Part shown: positions 1 through 8,178 of the stretch, in pieces
Numbering within the stretch: the stretch's first letter is position 1
Layout of the letters: each line of letters starts with the position of its first letter
IMG/VR virus record: IMGVR_UViG_3300031864_000221
Location: 1-39,320 of that record
Length of the DNA stretch: 39,320 nucleotides
Reading direction: 5' to 3' (one strand)
DNA from: a virus
Position numbers and translations under genes: made by a program
Notes under the pieces: model-generated
Told to the model about the DNA's origin: nothing
The model's database searches: none
Seen by the model: only the letters and a program-made list of their open reading frames with translations

Positions 1-2
1 AT

Positions 3-116
3 GGACAAGTAACTTTTCTTCACCCACAGCCCCATATGGATATACATGTGCCTGATAGTCGGGGGGGGGGGGGGGATACCAGGTATGAAAATTTTAGAAA
101 TAAACTCTTAGATTAG
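3..116 (+). CDS. 3' end of an upstream phage gene (partial)
   Basis: The frame starting at base 3 is open from the window edge to a TAG at 114-116, directly before the AGGAGG ribosome site of the sheath gene, which is the spacing expected for the preceding gene of a tail operon. The visible tail reads ...VPDSRGGGGDTRYENFRNKLLD. It crosses a run of 15 G at 61-75, which supplies the glycines, so the true frame depends on the exact length of that run; the +1 frame is also open from 13 to a TAG at 109-111. No family is recognised. In Mu-type tails the gene before the sheath is a small connector or completion protein. Confidence 0.35.
   Translation, partial: GQVTFLHPQPHMDIHVPDSRGGGGDTRYENFRNKLLD
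61..75. repeat. Homopolymer run of 15 G
   Basis: Fifteen consecutive G lie just upstream of the sheath gene, inside the 3' end of the preceding reading frame. Such runs slip in replication and can switch frames; they are also a common place for sequencing or assembly error. Nothing comparable occurs elsewhere in the window. Confidence 0.9.
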
Positions 117-129
117 GAGGAAAAAGAAG

Positions 130-1716
130 ATGACAATTACATTTAATAATATTCCAACGAATCTACGTACTCCAGGGGCCTATCTCGAAGTTGATAATTC
201 AAGGGCACTTAGAGGATTGATTCAAAATCCACATAGAGCTTTGATTATCGGTCAAAAAATTGGTCATGCCTTCACTCCTGCTGCCCAAGTCGGCGCTGCT
301 GATAATGATGTCATAATGGCGATTACAAATGATAATCTTGCAGATGGTTTTTTTGGAATTGGGTCTCCTGCTGCTCGGATGTGTAATATTTTCAAAGCAA
401 ATAATCCTAATACAGAATTGCATGCATTAGCTCTTGCAGTTTCAACAGGAAATGTTCACGCAAGTTGCGATCTTGACTTTTCATGTGCTATGAATGATAC
501 TGCCGCATCTGTTGCGGGTACATATTATCTGATGATTAATGGTCTGACATGTTATGTTGACATTGAAGTGGGTGATTCTGGTGCTGCTATTGCTACTAAT
601 TTAGAGGCAATAATCAATTCAATGGATGAACTTCCTGTCTGGGCGTCAGCGTCTCATTATCTTGGTGTTGGAAGCCTTGGTCATCTAAATCTTGAAGTAA
701 TGTATTCTGGTACTTTAGGCAACCAGATGGATATCCGGACTAATTATTATCAAGGCCAGGTTTTTCCTTCATGTTTTAGCTTGTCTGTAGAAAGGAATAG
801 TGGCGGTACGACTGGTGGGTCTGTTTTATCATTTGCCACTGCCACAGGAACGGTGCACCTTGATAGTGCATGGGCATTAATTGATAATGATCAATATCAT
901 TATATTATCCAACCATATACAGACGATACGAATCTAACAGCAATAGAAGATGAGCTTGAAGATCGGTTTTTGCCCTTGAATGATCTACAGGGGCATGGGT
1001 TTGCAATGATCCGAGATTCTCATACAGGGTTGACAACAAGGGTTGCGGCAACTGCTGCCGGTGGCGGCAGAAACAGCCCGCATAATACAATTATGGGGGC
1101 CACTGGCTCACCAAACGGAGTAGAGGAATGGGCAGCGGCACTTGGGGCGGTAGCTGCCTGGAATCTTAATAATGACCCAGCCAGGCCATTGCATTTTTTG
1201 AAACTTAAAAATCTTTTGCCTCCTAAGATTGAAGACCGTTATTCAAGGGCAGAAAGAGATATTCATCTTTATGATGGGGTTGCAACTTTCATAGTAGATA
1301 CTGGTGGCAATGTGGTGATTGAGAGATGTATTACAACATATCAGAGAACGGATCTTAATACCCTTGATCCGAGTTTTCTTGATATTCAAACACTTGCAAC
1401 GTTAGGCGAGATTCGTTATCAATACAAAGCAAGGATGGCTTCGAGATTTATTATACCAAGATTCAAGCTGGCCGACAATACTTTTCCAGTGCAGCCAGGT
1501 AGTTATGTTGTGACACCAAACACTGTTAAGCAAGAAACTATTGCCTTATTCACGTTGTTGCGAGATAAAGGGTTGATTGAAAACTTGGATGAATTTATAG
1601 ACGCCCTTATAGTTGAGCGGGACCTCACAGACAGGAATCGGGTTAATGTGCTCATTCCTTGTGATTTGATAAATGCCTTCAGAGTTTTGGCAGGGAATAT
1701 TCAATTTATCCTGTAA
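130..1716 (+). CDS. Contractile tail sheath protein (Mu gpL-like)
   Basis: This 528-residue protein has the features of the Mu gpL sheath family: an N-terminal stretch (NIPTNLRTPGAYLEVDNS) that resembles the sheath start, a family-typical central region and a C-terminal domain (residues about 400-528) with the QTLATLGEIRYQYKARMASR segment. The sheath surrounds the tail tube and contracts on infection. The length is close to Mu gpL (about 495 residues). A strong AGGAGG site lies 8 bases before the ATG. The tube gene follows, as in Mu, after a 116-base gap that holds a hairpin. The assignment rests on sequence resemblance and gene order. Confidence 0.93.
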   Translation: MTITFNNIPTNLRTPGAYLEVDNSRALRGLIQNPHRALIIGQKIGHAFTPAAQVGAADNDVIMAITNDNLADGFFGIGSPAARMCNIFKANNPNTELHALALAVSTGNVHASCDLDFSCAMNDTAASVAGTYYLMINGLTCYVDIEVGDSGAAIATNLEAIINSMDELPVWASASHYLGVGSLGHLNLEVMYSGTLGNQMDIRTNYYQGQVFPSCFSLSVERNSGGTTGGSVLSFATATGTVHLDSAWALIDNDQYHYIIQPYTDDTNLTAIEDELEDRFLPLNDLQGHGFAMIRDSHTGLTTRVAATAAGGGRNSPHNTIMGATGSPNGVEEWAAALGAVAAWNLNNDPARPLHFLKLKNLLPPKIEDRYSRAERDIHLYDGVATFIVDTGGNVVIERCITTYQRTDLNTLDPSFLDIQTLATLGEIRYQYKARMASRFIIPRFKLADNTFPVQPGSYVVTPNTVKQETIALFTLLRDKGLIENLDEFIDALIVERDLTDRNRVNVLIPCDLINAFRVLAGNIQFIL

Positions 1717-1759
1717 AGTTAAAAGGTAAGATAAAACAGATTATTAGGCGACTTAATAG

Positions 1760-1812
1760 AAGGCCAACTGTTCTTGAAATAAAATTCAATTGCACTTTGG
1801 CCTTTTTATTTT
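1760..1812 (+). terminator. Possible rho-independent terminator or attenuator between sheath and tube
   Basis: AAGGCCAA (1760-1767) pairs with TTGGCCTT (1797-1804), with a nested TTGAA/TTCAA stem (1774-1778/1785-1789), and is followed by TTTATTTT. It lies within an operon, so it may reduce rather than stop transcription, or stabilise the 3' end of the abundant sheath message. Confidence 0.45.
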
Positions 1813-1832
1813 AACAAAGGAGGAAAAAGAAA

Positions 1833-2222
1833 ATGGCTGGAAAAATCACGGGAAGAGTAGAAGTTTTAGTGGATGGAAAGCTTCTGTTGAATAAAGCAGG
1901 AGCAAAGGCAGTTGGCATTGGCATCTCAGGGCAACCGAATTTTGAATTGAAGGCAGTCCAAGGGGATACTGGGCCACACGGATATGTTGAAGAACCTATT
2001 CCCGCTCGATGTGAAGTAACGATAACAGATAGAGATGACATTAGTTTAAATGATCTGGCGTCTGTGATGGGAACTGGGACTGTTATCTTTCGAGCTGCTG
2101 GGGGTGGCAAGAACTATACAATGGAAGGTGCTACATGTTTGCGTAATTTCACCGTCACTGGGGGTGAGGGAGAGACGGAGGTCATTTTTGAAGGGCCTTA
2201 TTGGACGGAAACAACAGAGTAA
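1833..2222 (+). CDS. Tail tube protein (Mu gpM-like)
   Basis: This 129-residue protein belongs to the Mu-type tail tube family, judging by its start (MAGKITGRVEVLVDGKLL), the middle GDTGPHGYVEEP segment and its position directly after the sheath. It polymerises into the inner tube through which DNA passes. An AAAGGAGGAAAAAG ribosome site precedes the ATG. The size is close to Mu gpM (about 118 residues). The next gene is the tail assembly chaperone, as in Mu. Confidence 0.92.
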   Translation: MAGKITGRVEVLVDGKLLLNKAGAKAVGIGISGQPNFELKAVQGDTGPHGYVEEPIPARCEVTITDRDDISLNDLASVMGTGTVIFRAAGGGKNYTMEGATCLRNFTVTGGEGETEVIFEGPYWTETTE

Positions 2223-2234
2223 GAAGGATGCATT

Positions 2235-2540
2235 ATGGAAAACGAAAAAGGAATTGTAAAACTTAAATTTTCAATCCCAATTCCCAAAGAGGGTGGCGGC
2301 ACAGTTGAAGTTAATCAGCTGAAAATGGGGCGTTTGAAGTTGAAACATTTGCGATTGTTGCCTGAGGATTTCACTGAAAAAGAGGGCAAAGTTGCCCCTG
2401 CTGAATTGATTCCCTTGATTGCAGGCATTACAGACATTCCGGTTGAATCTGCTGATGAGATTGATATAGAAGATATTGAGCCAATTGTTGACGAGTTGAT
2501 GATTTTTTTAGCAGATTTCCTCCAGACTGGAAAGAAATAG
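2235..2540 (+). CDS. Tail assembly chaperone, short form (Mu gp41 / P2 gpE family)
   Basis: This 101-residue acidic protein matches the phage tail assembly chaperone family (E/41/14 type): a KLKFSIPIP start, a VNQLKMGRLKLKHLRLLP segment and an acidic C-terminal half. It lies between the tube and tape measure genes. Such chaperones bind the tape measure protein and recruit tube subunits, and are made in two forms through a -1 ribosomal frameshift. Here the slippery heptamer T TTT TTA lies in frame at 2504-2510, 10 codons before the TAG, and the -1 frame continues for 50 further codons. Confidence 0.88.
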   Translation: MENEKGIVKLKFSIPIPKEGGGTVEVNQLKMGRLKLKHLRLLPEDFTEKEGKVAPAELIPLIAGITDIPVESADEIDIEDIEPIVDELMIFLADFLQTGKK

Positions 2541-2662
2541 CTTGGGGGATAGCATATTTATTTAAGTTTCAGCCCAGTGAGATTTGGGAAATGGATATGG
2601 ATGATTTGGAATTTTGGAATAAAGGAACTAATCAGATTGCAAGGTGGTTAAGGAATGGCTGA
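2504..2662 (+). CDS. -1 frameshift extension of the tail assembly chaperone (Mu gp42-type / P2 gpE')
   Basis: The -1 frame has a stop at 2489-2491, no start codon after it, and then stays open to a TGA at 2660-2662, so it can be translated only by frameshifting. It encodes about 50 residues: SRFPPDWKEIAWG, then IAYLFKFQPSEIWEM, then DMDDLEFWNKGTNQIARW. The last part is the typical short extension of P2/Mu chaperones, where an aromatic-rich helix contacts the tape measure protein. The slip site T TTT TTA is at 2504-2510. The extension overlaps the tape measure start by 8 bases. The frame and heptamer are seen directly; the frameshift itself is inferred from the family. Confidence 0.85.
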   Translation, partial: FFSRFPPDWKEIAWGIAYLFKFQPSEIWEMDMDDLEFWNKGTNQIARWLRNG

Positions 2663-4373
2663 GAAATACGATCTTAGTGTTATTTTGAGGGTACTTGACA
2701 AAGCCTCTGCTCCATTGACTCGAATAGGCACAAAGTTCCGACAGCTGACTCGTCCTATTGATGCTACGAATAGAAGAACGCAAGCATTGGGAAGAACTCT
2801 TCAAAAGGTTGGCAAGAGCATGGGCCAGGTTGGACGTAGCATGGCCTTGAAGATGACTTTACCTTTGACTCTGATGGCAGGGCTTGCAACGAAGGTTTCT
2901 ATTGATTTTGAAAGTGCTTTTACTGGAGTGCGGAAAACTGTTAATGCAACAGAAGATCAGTTTGCTGAATTGAAAAAGGGATTGATGGGTTTGTCACGAG
3001 AAATTCCTATCAGCACACAAGAGATTTTTGGCATTGCTGAGGCCGCTGGCCAATTGGGGATTAAGACAAAAAATATTCAAGCCTTCACAAAGGTCATGGC
3101 AGATCTGGGGGCAACTACAAATTTGTCAGCAGATGAAGCGGCTACTCAATTGGCACGATTTGCGAATATTACGGGGATGTCTCAGGATGAGTTTGAGAAG
3201 CTTGGGTCTACTATTGTTGATCTTGGTAATAATATGGCGACGACTGAAGCAGAGATTGTGGAGATGGGAATGCGATTAGCTGGTGCAGGCAAATTGGTTG
3301 GGATTTCGGAACCAAAAATAATGGGGTTGGCGGCAGCTTTGACTTCTGTTGGTATAAGAGCTGAGGCTGGTGGTACTGCCTTTTCGCAGGTCATGAGAAA
3401 AATTGATAAGGAGGTTGGCACTGGAAGTGAGAAGATGCGGGGTTTTGCTTATGTTTCTAAAATGACAGTAAAGGACTTTGAAAAGCTTTGGAAAGAGGAT
3501 GCCGCTGAGGCTGTTTTGAAATTTACAGAAGGGCTTGGGCGGATGAGTAAGGAAGGGGTTAATATAAATCAAGTTTTAGATACTCTTGGAATGGAAGGAA
3601 TGAGAATTTCTGATTCATTATTGAGGGCTGCTGGATCAGGGGAGTCGTTTCGGGATGCAATGGTTCTTGGTAACAAGGCATGGAATGAAAATATTGCATT
3701 AACAAAAGAGGCTAATTTGAGGTATGGCACTACAGCATCACAATTGAAAATTGCAAGAAATAAGGTTATGCAAATGGCGGCTTCTTTTGGGGATATATTG
3801 AAGAAGGCTTTAATTGCAGTTGTTAATTTTCTTGAACCTGTGATTGTATGGTTGGAGAAGATGGGACCGACTGGGAAGACGATAATCATTGTCATTGCAG
3901 CATTGGCTGCTGCAATTGGCCCTTTGTTGATTGCCCTTGGGCTTATGACGGCTGCATTTGGGGGTATAGTGGCAGTTGCCACCCCTGCTCTACTTGCCTT
4001 AATTATTCCTATTGCTGCTGTTACGGCAGCAGTTGCTGCAATTGGATTTGCTATAATTCAGGTGATAAGGCACTGGGAAAATTTGAAGGCTATCTTTACA
4101 AAGAAAACTGAGATAAAAACTCCAAAAATAGAGGCAGGGACAGAGACTGAGAGGAAACTTTTAGCTGATTTTGTGGGAGCCGATTTTGTGGGGACCCCGG
4201 CAGGAGCAGTTGGTGCAACAGCAGGAGCTCAGAAGTCTGAGACAGATATCAATATCAAAGTCTCATCTGATACAGGGTCGACAGCCACTGTGGAAAAAGT
4301 GAAAAAGAAGAAAGGGGATGCAAATGTCTCTACCTCCACGATTGGATATGTAGGGGCTTTGGATTTTGGGTAA
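2655..4373 (+). CDS. Tail tape measure protein (TP901 core family)
   Basis: This 572-residue protein sets tail length and is ejected at infection. An N-terminal basic helical region (residues 1-70) leads into the conserved TP901-type tape measure core (about 75-330), with the segments FAELKKGLMGLSREIP, SADEAATQLARFANITGMSQ and GTAFSQVM. A long hydrophobic block follows at about 410-475 (repeated IIIVIAALAAAIG-type runs), which could span the host membrane. The C-terminus is Gly/Ala/Lys-rich with two ADFVG repeats. It is rather short for a tape measure, so the tail is predicted to be short to medium. The start overlaps the chaperone extension. Confidence 0.92.
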   Translation: MAEKYDLSVILRVLDKASAPLTRIGTKFRQLTRPIDATNRRTQALGRTLQKVGKSMGQVGRSMALKMTLPLTLMAGLATKVSIDFESAFTGVRKTVNATEDQFAELKKGLMGLSREIPISTQEIFGIAEAAGQLGIKTKNIQAFTKVMADLGATTNLSADEAATQLARFANITGMSQDEFEKLGSTIVDLGNNMATTEAEIVEMGMRLAGAGKLVGISEPKIMGLAAALTSVGIRAEAGGTAFSQVMRKIDKEVGTGSEKMRGFAYVSKMTVKDFEKLWKEDAAEAVLKFTEGLGRMSKEGVNINQVLDTLGMEGMRISDSLLRAAGSGESFRDAMVLGNKAWNENIALTKEANLRYGTTASQLKIARNKVMQMAASFGDILKKALIAVVNFLEPVIVWLEKMGPTGKTIIIVIAALAAAIGPLLIALGLMTAAFGGIVAVATPALLALIIPIAAVTAAVAAIGFAIIQVIRHWENLKAIFTKKTEIKTPKIEAGTETERKLLADFVGADFVGTPAGAVGATAGAQKSETDINIKVSSDTGSTATVEKVKKKKGDANVSTSTIGYVGALDFG

Positions 4374-4375
4374 AA

Positions 4376-5896
4376 ATGTCTTCATGGCGTGATAGATTAG
4401 TATGGGTAGAGTCAGATAACCAACAGAGGAAGAAAGCCTCTTTTCGGGGAGTCCCTTTTTTTATCCGGGATTCAGACCGAAGCATTGGCCGCAGAAATGT
4501 TGTGCATCAATATCCGTTTAAGGATGTCCCGTATGTTGAAGATCTTGGTCAAGATGCTGATGAGTTTATTGTTAACGGATATGTTGTTCAAAATGAAGAC
4601 AACGGTCAAGATTATATTGATGAGAGAGATGCCTTAATCAAGGCTTTGCGAGAGCCTGGGCCAGGGACATTGATTCATCCCTATTATGGCGGGTTATGGG
4701 TTAGTCTGTCTGGCAAAGCTCGGGTTGAAGAATCCTTCATACAAGGGGGCATTGCCCGGTTTACAATGGCTTTTATCTTGGTCACTGAAGCAGGCCAGGC
4801 AAAAGCTAAGGTTATTCCATTTCCTAAGACAGAGACGGATTATGTTGAGGCTGTTGATGATAAGGCAGAGGAGTCTTTAGATGCGGCAGAAGATGAATTT
4901 TCAGAAAAGGCTGATTTGGAGGATATGCCCAGTTATGCTGAAAATTCGATTATGGATGCGGTTGATTCTTACAAAGGAATGCTTCAAACAGTTAGTAAAT
5001 TAGTTCAAGGAGCATTCCCCTCTCAGATTTCGGCGTCATTGGCATATTTGACAAAGGCTTATTTAGGTATTGATTTGGCAACATTGTCTGATGTGTGTGC
5101 CCTTGCCAGCGGAATTGGAGATATGTTTAATGGTTTAAAGAGCATTGCAGGAATGTATGGGGATCTTTTATCTGATCAATTGCTTGGAAGTTGTAGTGGA
5201 ACAGTTAAAAGTTTTTTTTCGGGGCCGATGGCTACAACAGTAGAAGTTAAAGCAACAGAAGGATTTGAAGCCAGTACAATGGAAAAGCCTCTGAAAATAA
5301 ATGAAAATTTGGGCAAGACGACGGTTAGGGCAATGCTGGCTGTAAATTGTTTTGGTGAAAGTGAAGGTGATGCAAACTCAATATATGGGGGAACAATTCC
5401 TTCTGTAACCATTACAACAGCTCAGAAAGCAAGGCAAGCTGCAAATTTGAATGTTATTGTTAATTTGGTTCGGATTAATGCAATTATTGTAGCTATGAGG
5501 ACTGCTGTTAGGATTAATTATAGTAGTTATGACTCTGTGATGGAAATGATGGAAGAAGTAGTAGGAGAGCTGGAAAGTTTATTACTTAGGCTTGGTAATG
5601 ATGCTGCTGATACGGATTATGATGGATATAATATTACAGTTGCATCTCCTGCTTCATATCAGGCGTTAGTTGGTTTGAGGCCGGTATTTGTAGAAGCAAT
5701 GATTGCGCTCGGAGCTTCCTTAGCAAAAATTATTGATTATGAGGTCCCTCCTACAACGATGCCAACATTGATTTTAGCATATGATAAATATTTTGATTTG
5801 GATAGAGAATCAGAAATAATTGGGAGAAACGTTTCTTTAATTGACCACCCAGGTTTTTTGCCAGGGGGCAAGACGATAGAGATTTTAAATTTATGA
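4376..5896 (+). CDS. Mu gpN-like tail/DNA circularisation family protein
   Basis: This 506-residue protein carries the N-terminal domain of the gpN family (annotated as DNA circulation/circularisation protein): WRDRLVWVESDNQQRKKASF, then a gly-rich region where PGTLIHPYYGG and FTMAFILVTEAG are clear landmarks (residues about 85-140). In Mu the protein is a baseplate/hub component; the circularisation name is historical. The remainder is helical and poorly conserved. It starts 2 bases after the tape measure stop and its stop overlaps the next start by 4 bases, so the three genes are probably translated together. Confidence 0.87.
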   Translation: MSSWRDRLVWVESDNQQRKKASFRGVPFFIRDSDRSIGRRNVVHQYPFKDVPYVEDLGQDADEFIVNGYVVQNEDNGQDYIDERDALIKALREPGPGTLIHPYYGGLWVSLSGKARVEESFIQGGIARFTMAFILVTEAGQAKAKVIPFPKTETDYVEAVDDKAEESLDAAEDEFSEKADLEDMPSYAENSIMDAVDSYKGMLQTVSKLVQGAFPSQISASLAYLTKAYLGIDLATLSDVCALASGIGDMFNGLKSIAGMYGDLLSDQLLGSCSGTVKSFFSGPMATTVEVKATEGFEASTMEKPLKINENLGKTTVRAMLAVNCFGESEGDANSIYGGTIPSVTITTAQKARQAANLNVIVNLVRINAIIVAMRTAVRINYSSYDSVMEMMEEVVGELESLLLRLGNDAADTDYDGYNITVASPASYQALVGLRPVFVEAMIALGASLAKIIDYEVPPTTMPTLILAYDKYFDLDRESEIIGRNVSLIDHPGFLPGGKTIEILNL

Positions 5897-6972
5897 GCGA
5901 AGAAGTCATATTGAAAGTTGGAGGGCGAGCATTTGGTGGATGGACTGGGGTTGCTGTTGAGAAGTCTATGTATCAAATGGTAGGGTCTTTTGGATTAGCA
6001 ACAACAGATATTTTCCCCGGAGAGGCAAAAAAGTGGGGATTTAGTTTCGGAGATGAATGCATTGTCGAGATAAACGGTCAGAATTTAGTAACAGGATATG
6101 TTGAGGACATTTTGATTGATTATGATTCTGCAACGCACAATATTCAAATTGGGGGAAGGGATAAAACTGGAGATTTAGTTGATTGCTCTTTTAATGAAGA
6201 GGCAAAAGAATGGAAAGGTTTATCAATCAAAACAATTATTGAAAGGCTATGTAAACCTTTTAAAATTGATGTTGTAGTAGATGATTCTGTTTCAGCTGAT
6301 GCTAGTGCTATATGGCCAGAAAATCCTTTTAAGGCAAATGAAGGGGATGTTATTTTTGAATTGATTAAGAGAGCTTGTAGCATGAAGGCTATTTTGCCAA
6401 TATGTTATGGTGATGGGAAATTAACTTTAACAAGAGCGGGAAAAAAATATAAGGCTTGGGATGTATTAGAGCCAGGTCGAAATGTTTTAAAAGGCAGTTT
6501 GGATGGTAGTGATAAAGACCGCTTTCAAACTTATATTGTCAAAGGGCAAGGACAGGATAGCAATTGGATGACCCCTACCGAGGCATCATCTGGGCCAATT
6601 GGACAGGCAATAGATAACGTAATTAAACGATATCGTCCAATAATCACTTTTGCGGATGGTAAAAGCGATAAAGGGCTATGTGATACAAAAGCAAAATGGG
6701 AAAAGAATAGACATGCCGGTGAATCTCGTAGCCTTGAATATGAAGTGCAGGGCTGGACGCAATCAAATGGAAAGGTATGGCCTCTGAATGCAATGATTCA
6801 AGTAAAAGACAAAATTTTAGGTATAAATAGCACCCTGTTAATTTCCCATTTGTCTTTTTCAATTGATGAAAGAGGAACAATTACTCAAATGAAAATTGTT
6901 GATCCAAATACTTTTACAGTTTTGCCAGTGGATATAAAAACAGGGAGTGACGGTTTTGCTTGGATGAAATAA
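5893..6972 (+). CDS. Baseplate hub protein (Mu gpP/gp44-like, late control D superfamily)
   Basis: This 359-residue protein resembles Mu gpP (about 379 residues): a start with VILKVGGRAFGGWTGVAVEK, then LVTGYVEDILIDYD and GGRDKTGDLVDCS, and a later DRFQTYIVKGQGQ segment. In this superfamily (T4 gp27-like) a trimer forms the hub that joins the tube to the spike. Its position between gpN and the gp45 spike matches Mu. The start overlaps the previous stop (ATGA). Confidence 0.88.
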   Translation: MSEEVILKVGGRAFGGWTGVAVEKSMYQMVGSFGLATTDIFPGEAKKWGFSFGDECIVEINGQNLVTGYVEDILIDYDSATHNIQIGGRDKTGDLVDCSFNEEAKEWKGLSIKTIIERLCKPFKIDVVVDDSVSADASAIWPENPFKANEGDVIFELIKRACSMKAILPICYGDGKLTLTRAGKKYKAWDVLEPGRNVLKGSLDGSDKDRFQTYIVKGQGQDSNWMTPTEASSGPIGQAIDNVIKRYRPIITFADGKSDKGLCDTKAKWEKNRHAGESRSLEYEVQGWTQSNGKVWPLNAMIQVKDKILGINSTLLISHLSFSIDERGTITQMKIVDPNTFTVLPVDIKTGSDGFAWMK

Positions 6973-6973
6973 T

Positions 6974-7459
6974 ATGCTTTTAAATGATCTCAAAAGGTTA
7001 ATTCAGCCATTAAGAAATAAGATTTTTCTACTGCTTGGCAGGGCTATTTTGGAGGCTGTTAAAAATACTGAGTTAGCTCAAAAAATTCAAGTCACTGCTC
7101 TTAATGGAGAGGTTATTAGTGATATGGAGCGTTTTCAGGAATATGGTTTTGAAACTTATCCTTTAGAGGGGGCAGAAGTTGCTGCTATTTTTTTGAATGG
7201 TAATCGTGATCATGGAATTGCTATTTGTGTTCATGATAGAAGGTATAGGCCACAAAATTTAGCTGAGGGAGAAACGGCATTATATACAGATGAAGATGAA
7301 CCAGCACAACAGCATCGTGTTCATTTAAAGCGAGGGCAGATTATAGAACTGGTTGGAGGAGCTGGTGCTGTGGGAGGGGTAATCACAAATCAAAGTCTTG
7401 ACCCTTTCACGGGGAATCCACATATAGATCCTTCAACTAAAATAAAAGCGAGCAAATAG
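6974..7459 (+). CDS. Baseplate central spike (Mu gp45-like)
   Basis: This 161-residue protein has the gp45 spike layout: an N-terminal helix, an OB-like domain (TALNGEVISDMERFQEYGF through GAEVAAIFLNGNRDHGIAIC) and a C-terminal repetitive tail ending NPHIDPSTKIKASK, which in this family forms a trimeric beta-helix that pierces the outer membrane. It is shorter than Mu gp45 (about 197 residues), mainly in the C-terminal part. It starts one base after the hub stop. Confidence 0.88.
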   Translation: MLLNDLKRLIQPLRNKIFLLLGRAILEAVKNTELAQKIQVTALNGEVISDMERFQEYGFETYPLEGAEVAAIFLNGNRDHGIAICVHDRRYRPQNLAEGETALYTDEDEPAQQHRVHLKRGQIIELVGGAGAVGGVITNQSLDPFTGNPHIDPSTKIKASK

Positions 7460-7468
7460 GAGAATGAT

Positions 7469-7684
7469 ATGTCTACAAGTGCAGCCGCTATAGCAGCGGC
7501 GTTAAAACCGTCCATAAAAGCAGCTATGGCAGCGGCTGCAGAACCGTGTAATTTTAATATGACAGGGGGTTGGGTTGATTGTTGGATAGATGCTTTTGCC
7601 GAGGGTATAGGTGCAGGCCTTTACCCTGAATTGCAAAATCTAGAGGATACGGCAGGGACACCTGCATCACCGAATCATCAGTAA
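7469..7684 (+). CDS. Small Ala-rich protein in the baseplate cluster
   Basis: A 71-residue frame with a good ribosome site (AGGAGAATGAT before the ATG) lies tightly between the spike and the gp46 gene. The N-terminal half is Ala-rich and helical (SAAAIAAALKPSIKAAMAAA); the middle holds CNFNMTGGWVDCW. Mu has no gene here. I do not recognise a family. The position suggests a spike accessory or baseplate protein, which is inference only. Confidence 0.65.
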   Translation: MSTSAAAIAAALKPSIKAAMAAAAEPCNFNMTGGWVDCWIDAFAEGIGAGLYPELQNLEDTAGTPASPNHQ

Positions 7685-7692
7685 AGGAAAAG

Positions 7693-8175
7693 ATGCCTAA
7701 AGATATTCGCATAAGTTGGGATCTTGATTTAACAGAAGGCGATTTTGCCTTTGACAGTGAATTACAAGATCTTGAATTTGATGAAAGTCTTGAAACGGCT
7801 GTGATTATCAGTCTTTTTACAGATCGTCGAGCCAATGAAGATGACATCTTGCCTGACCCTAATAATTTAGATCGAAGGGGTTGGTGGGGAGATTTAACGA
7901 CATCTTTTGAAGATGATCAAATTGGATCAAGATTGTGGTTGTTAGAAAGAGAGAAGACCCTTGAAAGTGTTTTAGTCAGGGCTAAAGAATATACAAGAGA
8001 AGCTCTTCACTGGATGATTGAAGATGGTGTGGCTGTAAAAATAGAAACGGAAGCAGAAAGACAAGGGACCCCTGGAAATGATATTTTGGCGATTTCAGGT
8101 AAAATTTTTAAGCCAGACGGAACAGTTGTTCCGTTTAAATACTCAGCACAATGGATTCAACAAGGATTGAGGTAA
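7693..8175 (+). CDS. Baseplate wedge protein (Mu gp46 family)
   Basis: This 160-residue protein matches the phage GP46 family: DIRISWDLDLTEGDFAFD near the N-terminus, then DESLETAVIISLFTDRRA, RRGWWGD and GSRLWLLEREK. Such proteins join the hub to the gp47 wedge subunits (T4 gp25-like). It is a little longer than Mu gp46 (about 145 residues). Its stop is 4 bases before the gp47 start. Confidence 0.92.
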   Translation: MPKDIRISWDLDLTEGDFAFDSELQDLEFDESLETAVIISLFTDRRANEDDILPDPNNLDRRGWWGDLTTSFEDDQIGSRLWLLEREKTLESVLVRAKEYTREALHWMIEDGVAVKIETEAERQGTPGNDILAISGKIFKPDGTVVPFKYSAQWIQQGLR

Positions 8176-8178
8176 ATT

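Noticed and set aside
3569-3982. 137-codon frame on the - strand
   Set aside because: It is complementary to the hydrophobic region of the tape measure gene, where long shadow frames are expected.
7554-7847. 97-codon - strand frame across the gp46 start
   Set aside because: It is opposite the well-supported small baseplate gene and gp46; no motif or ribosome site.
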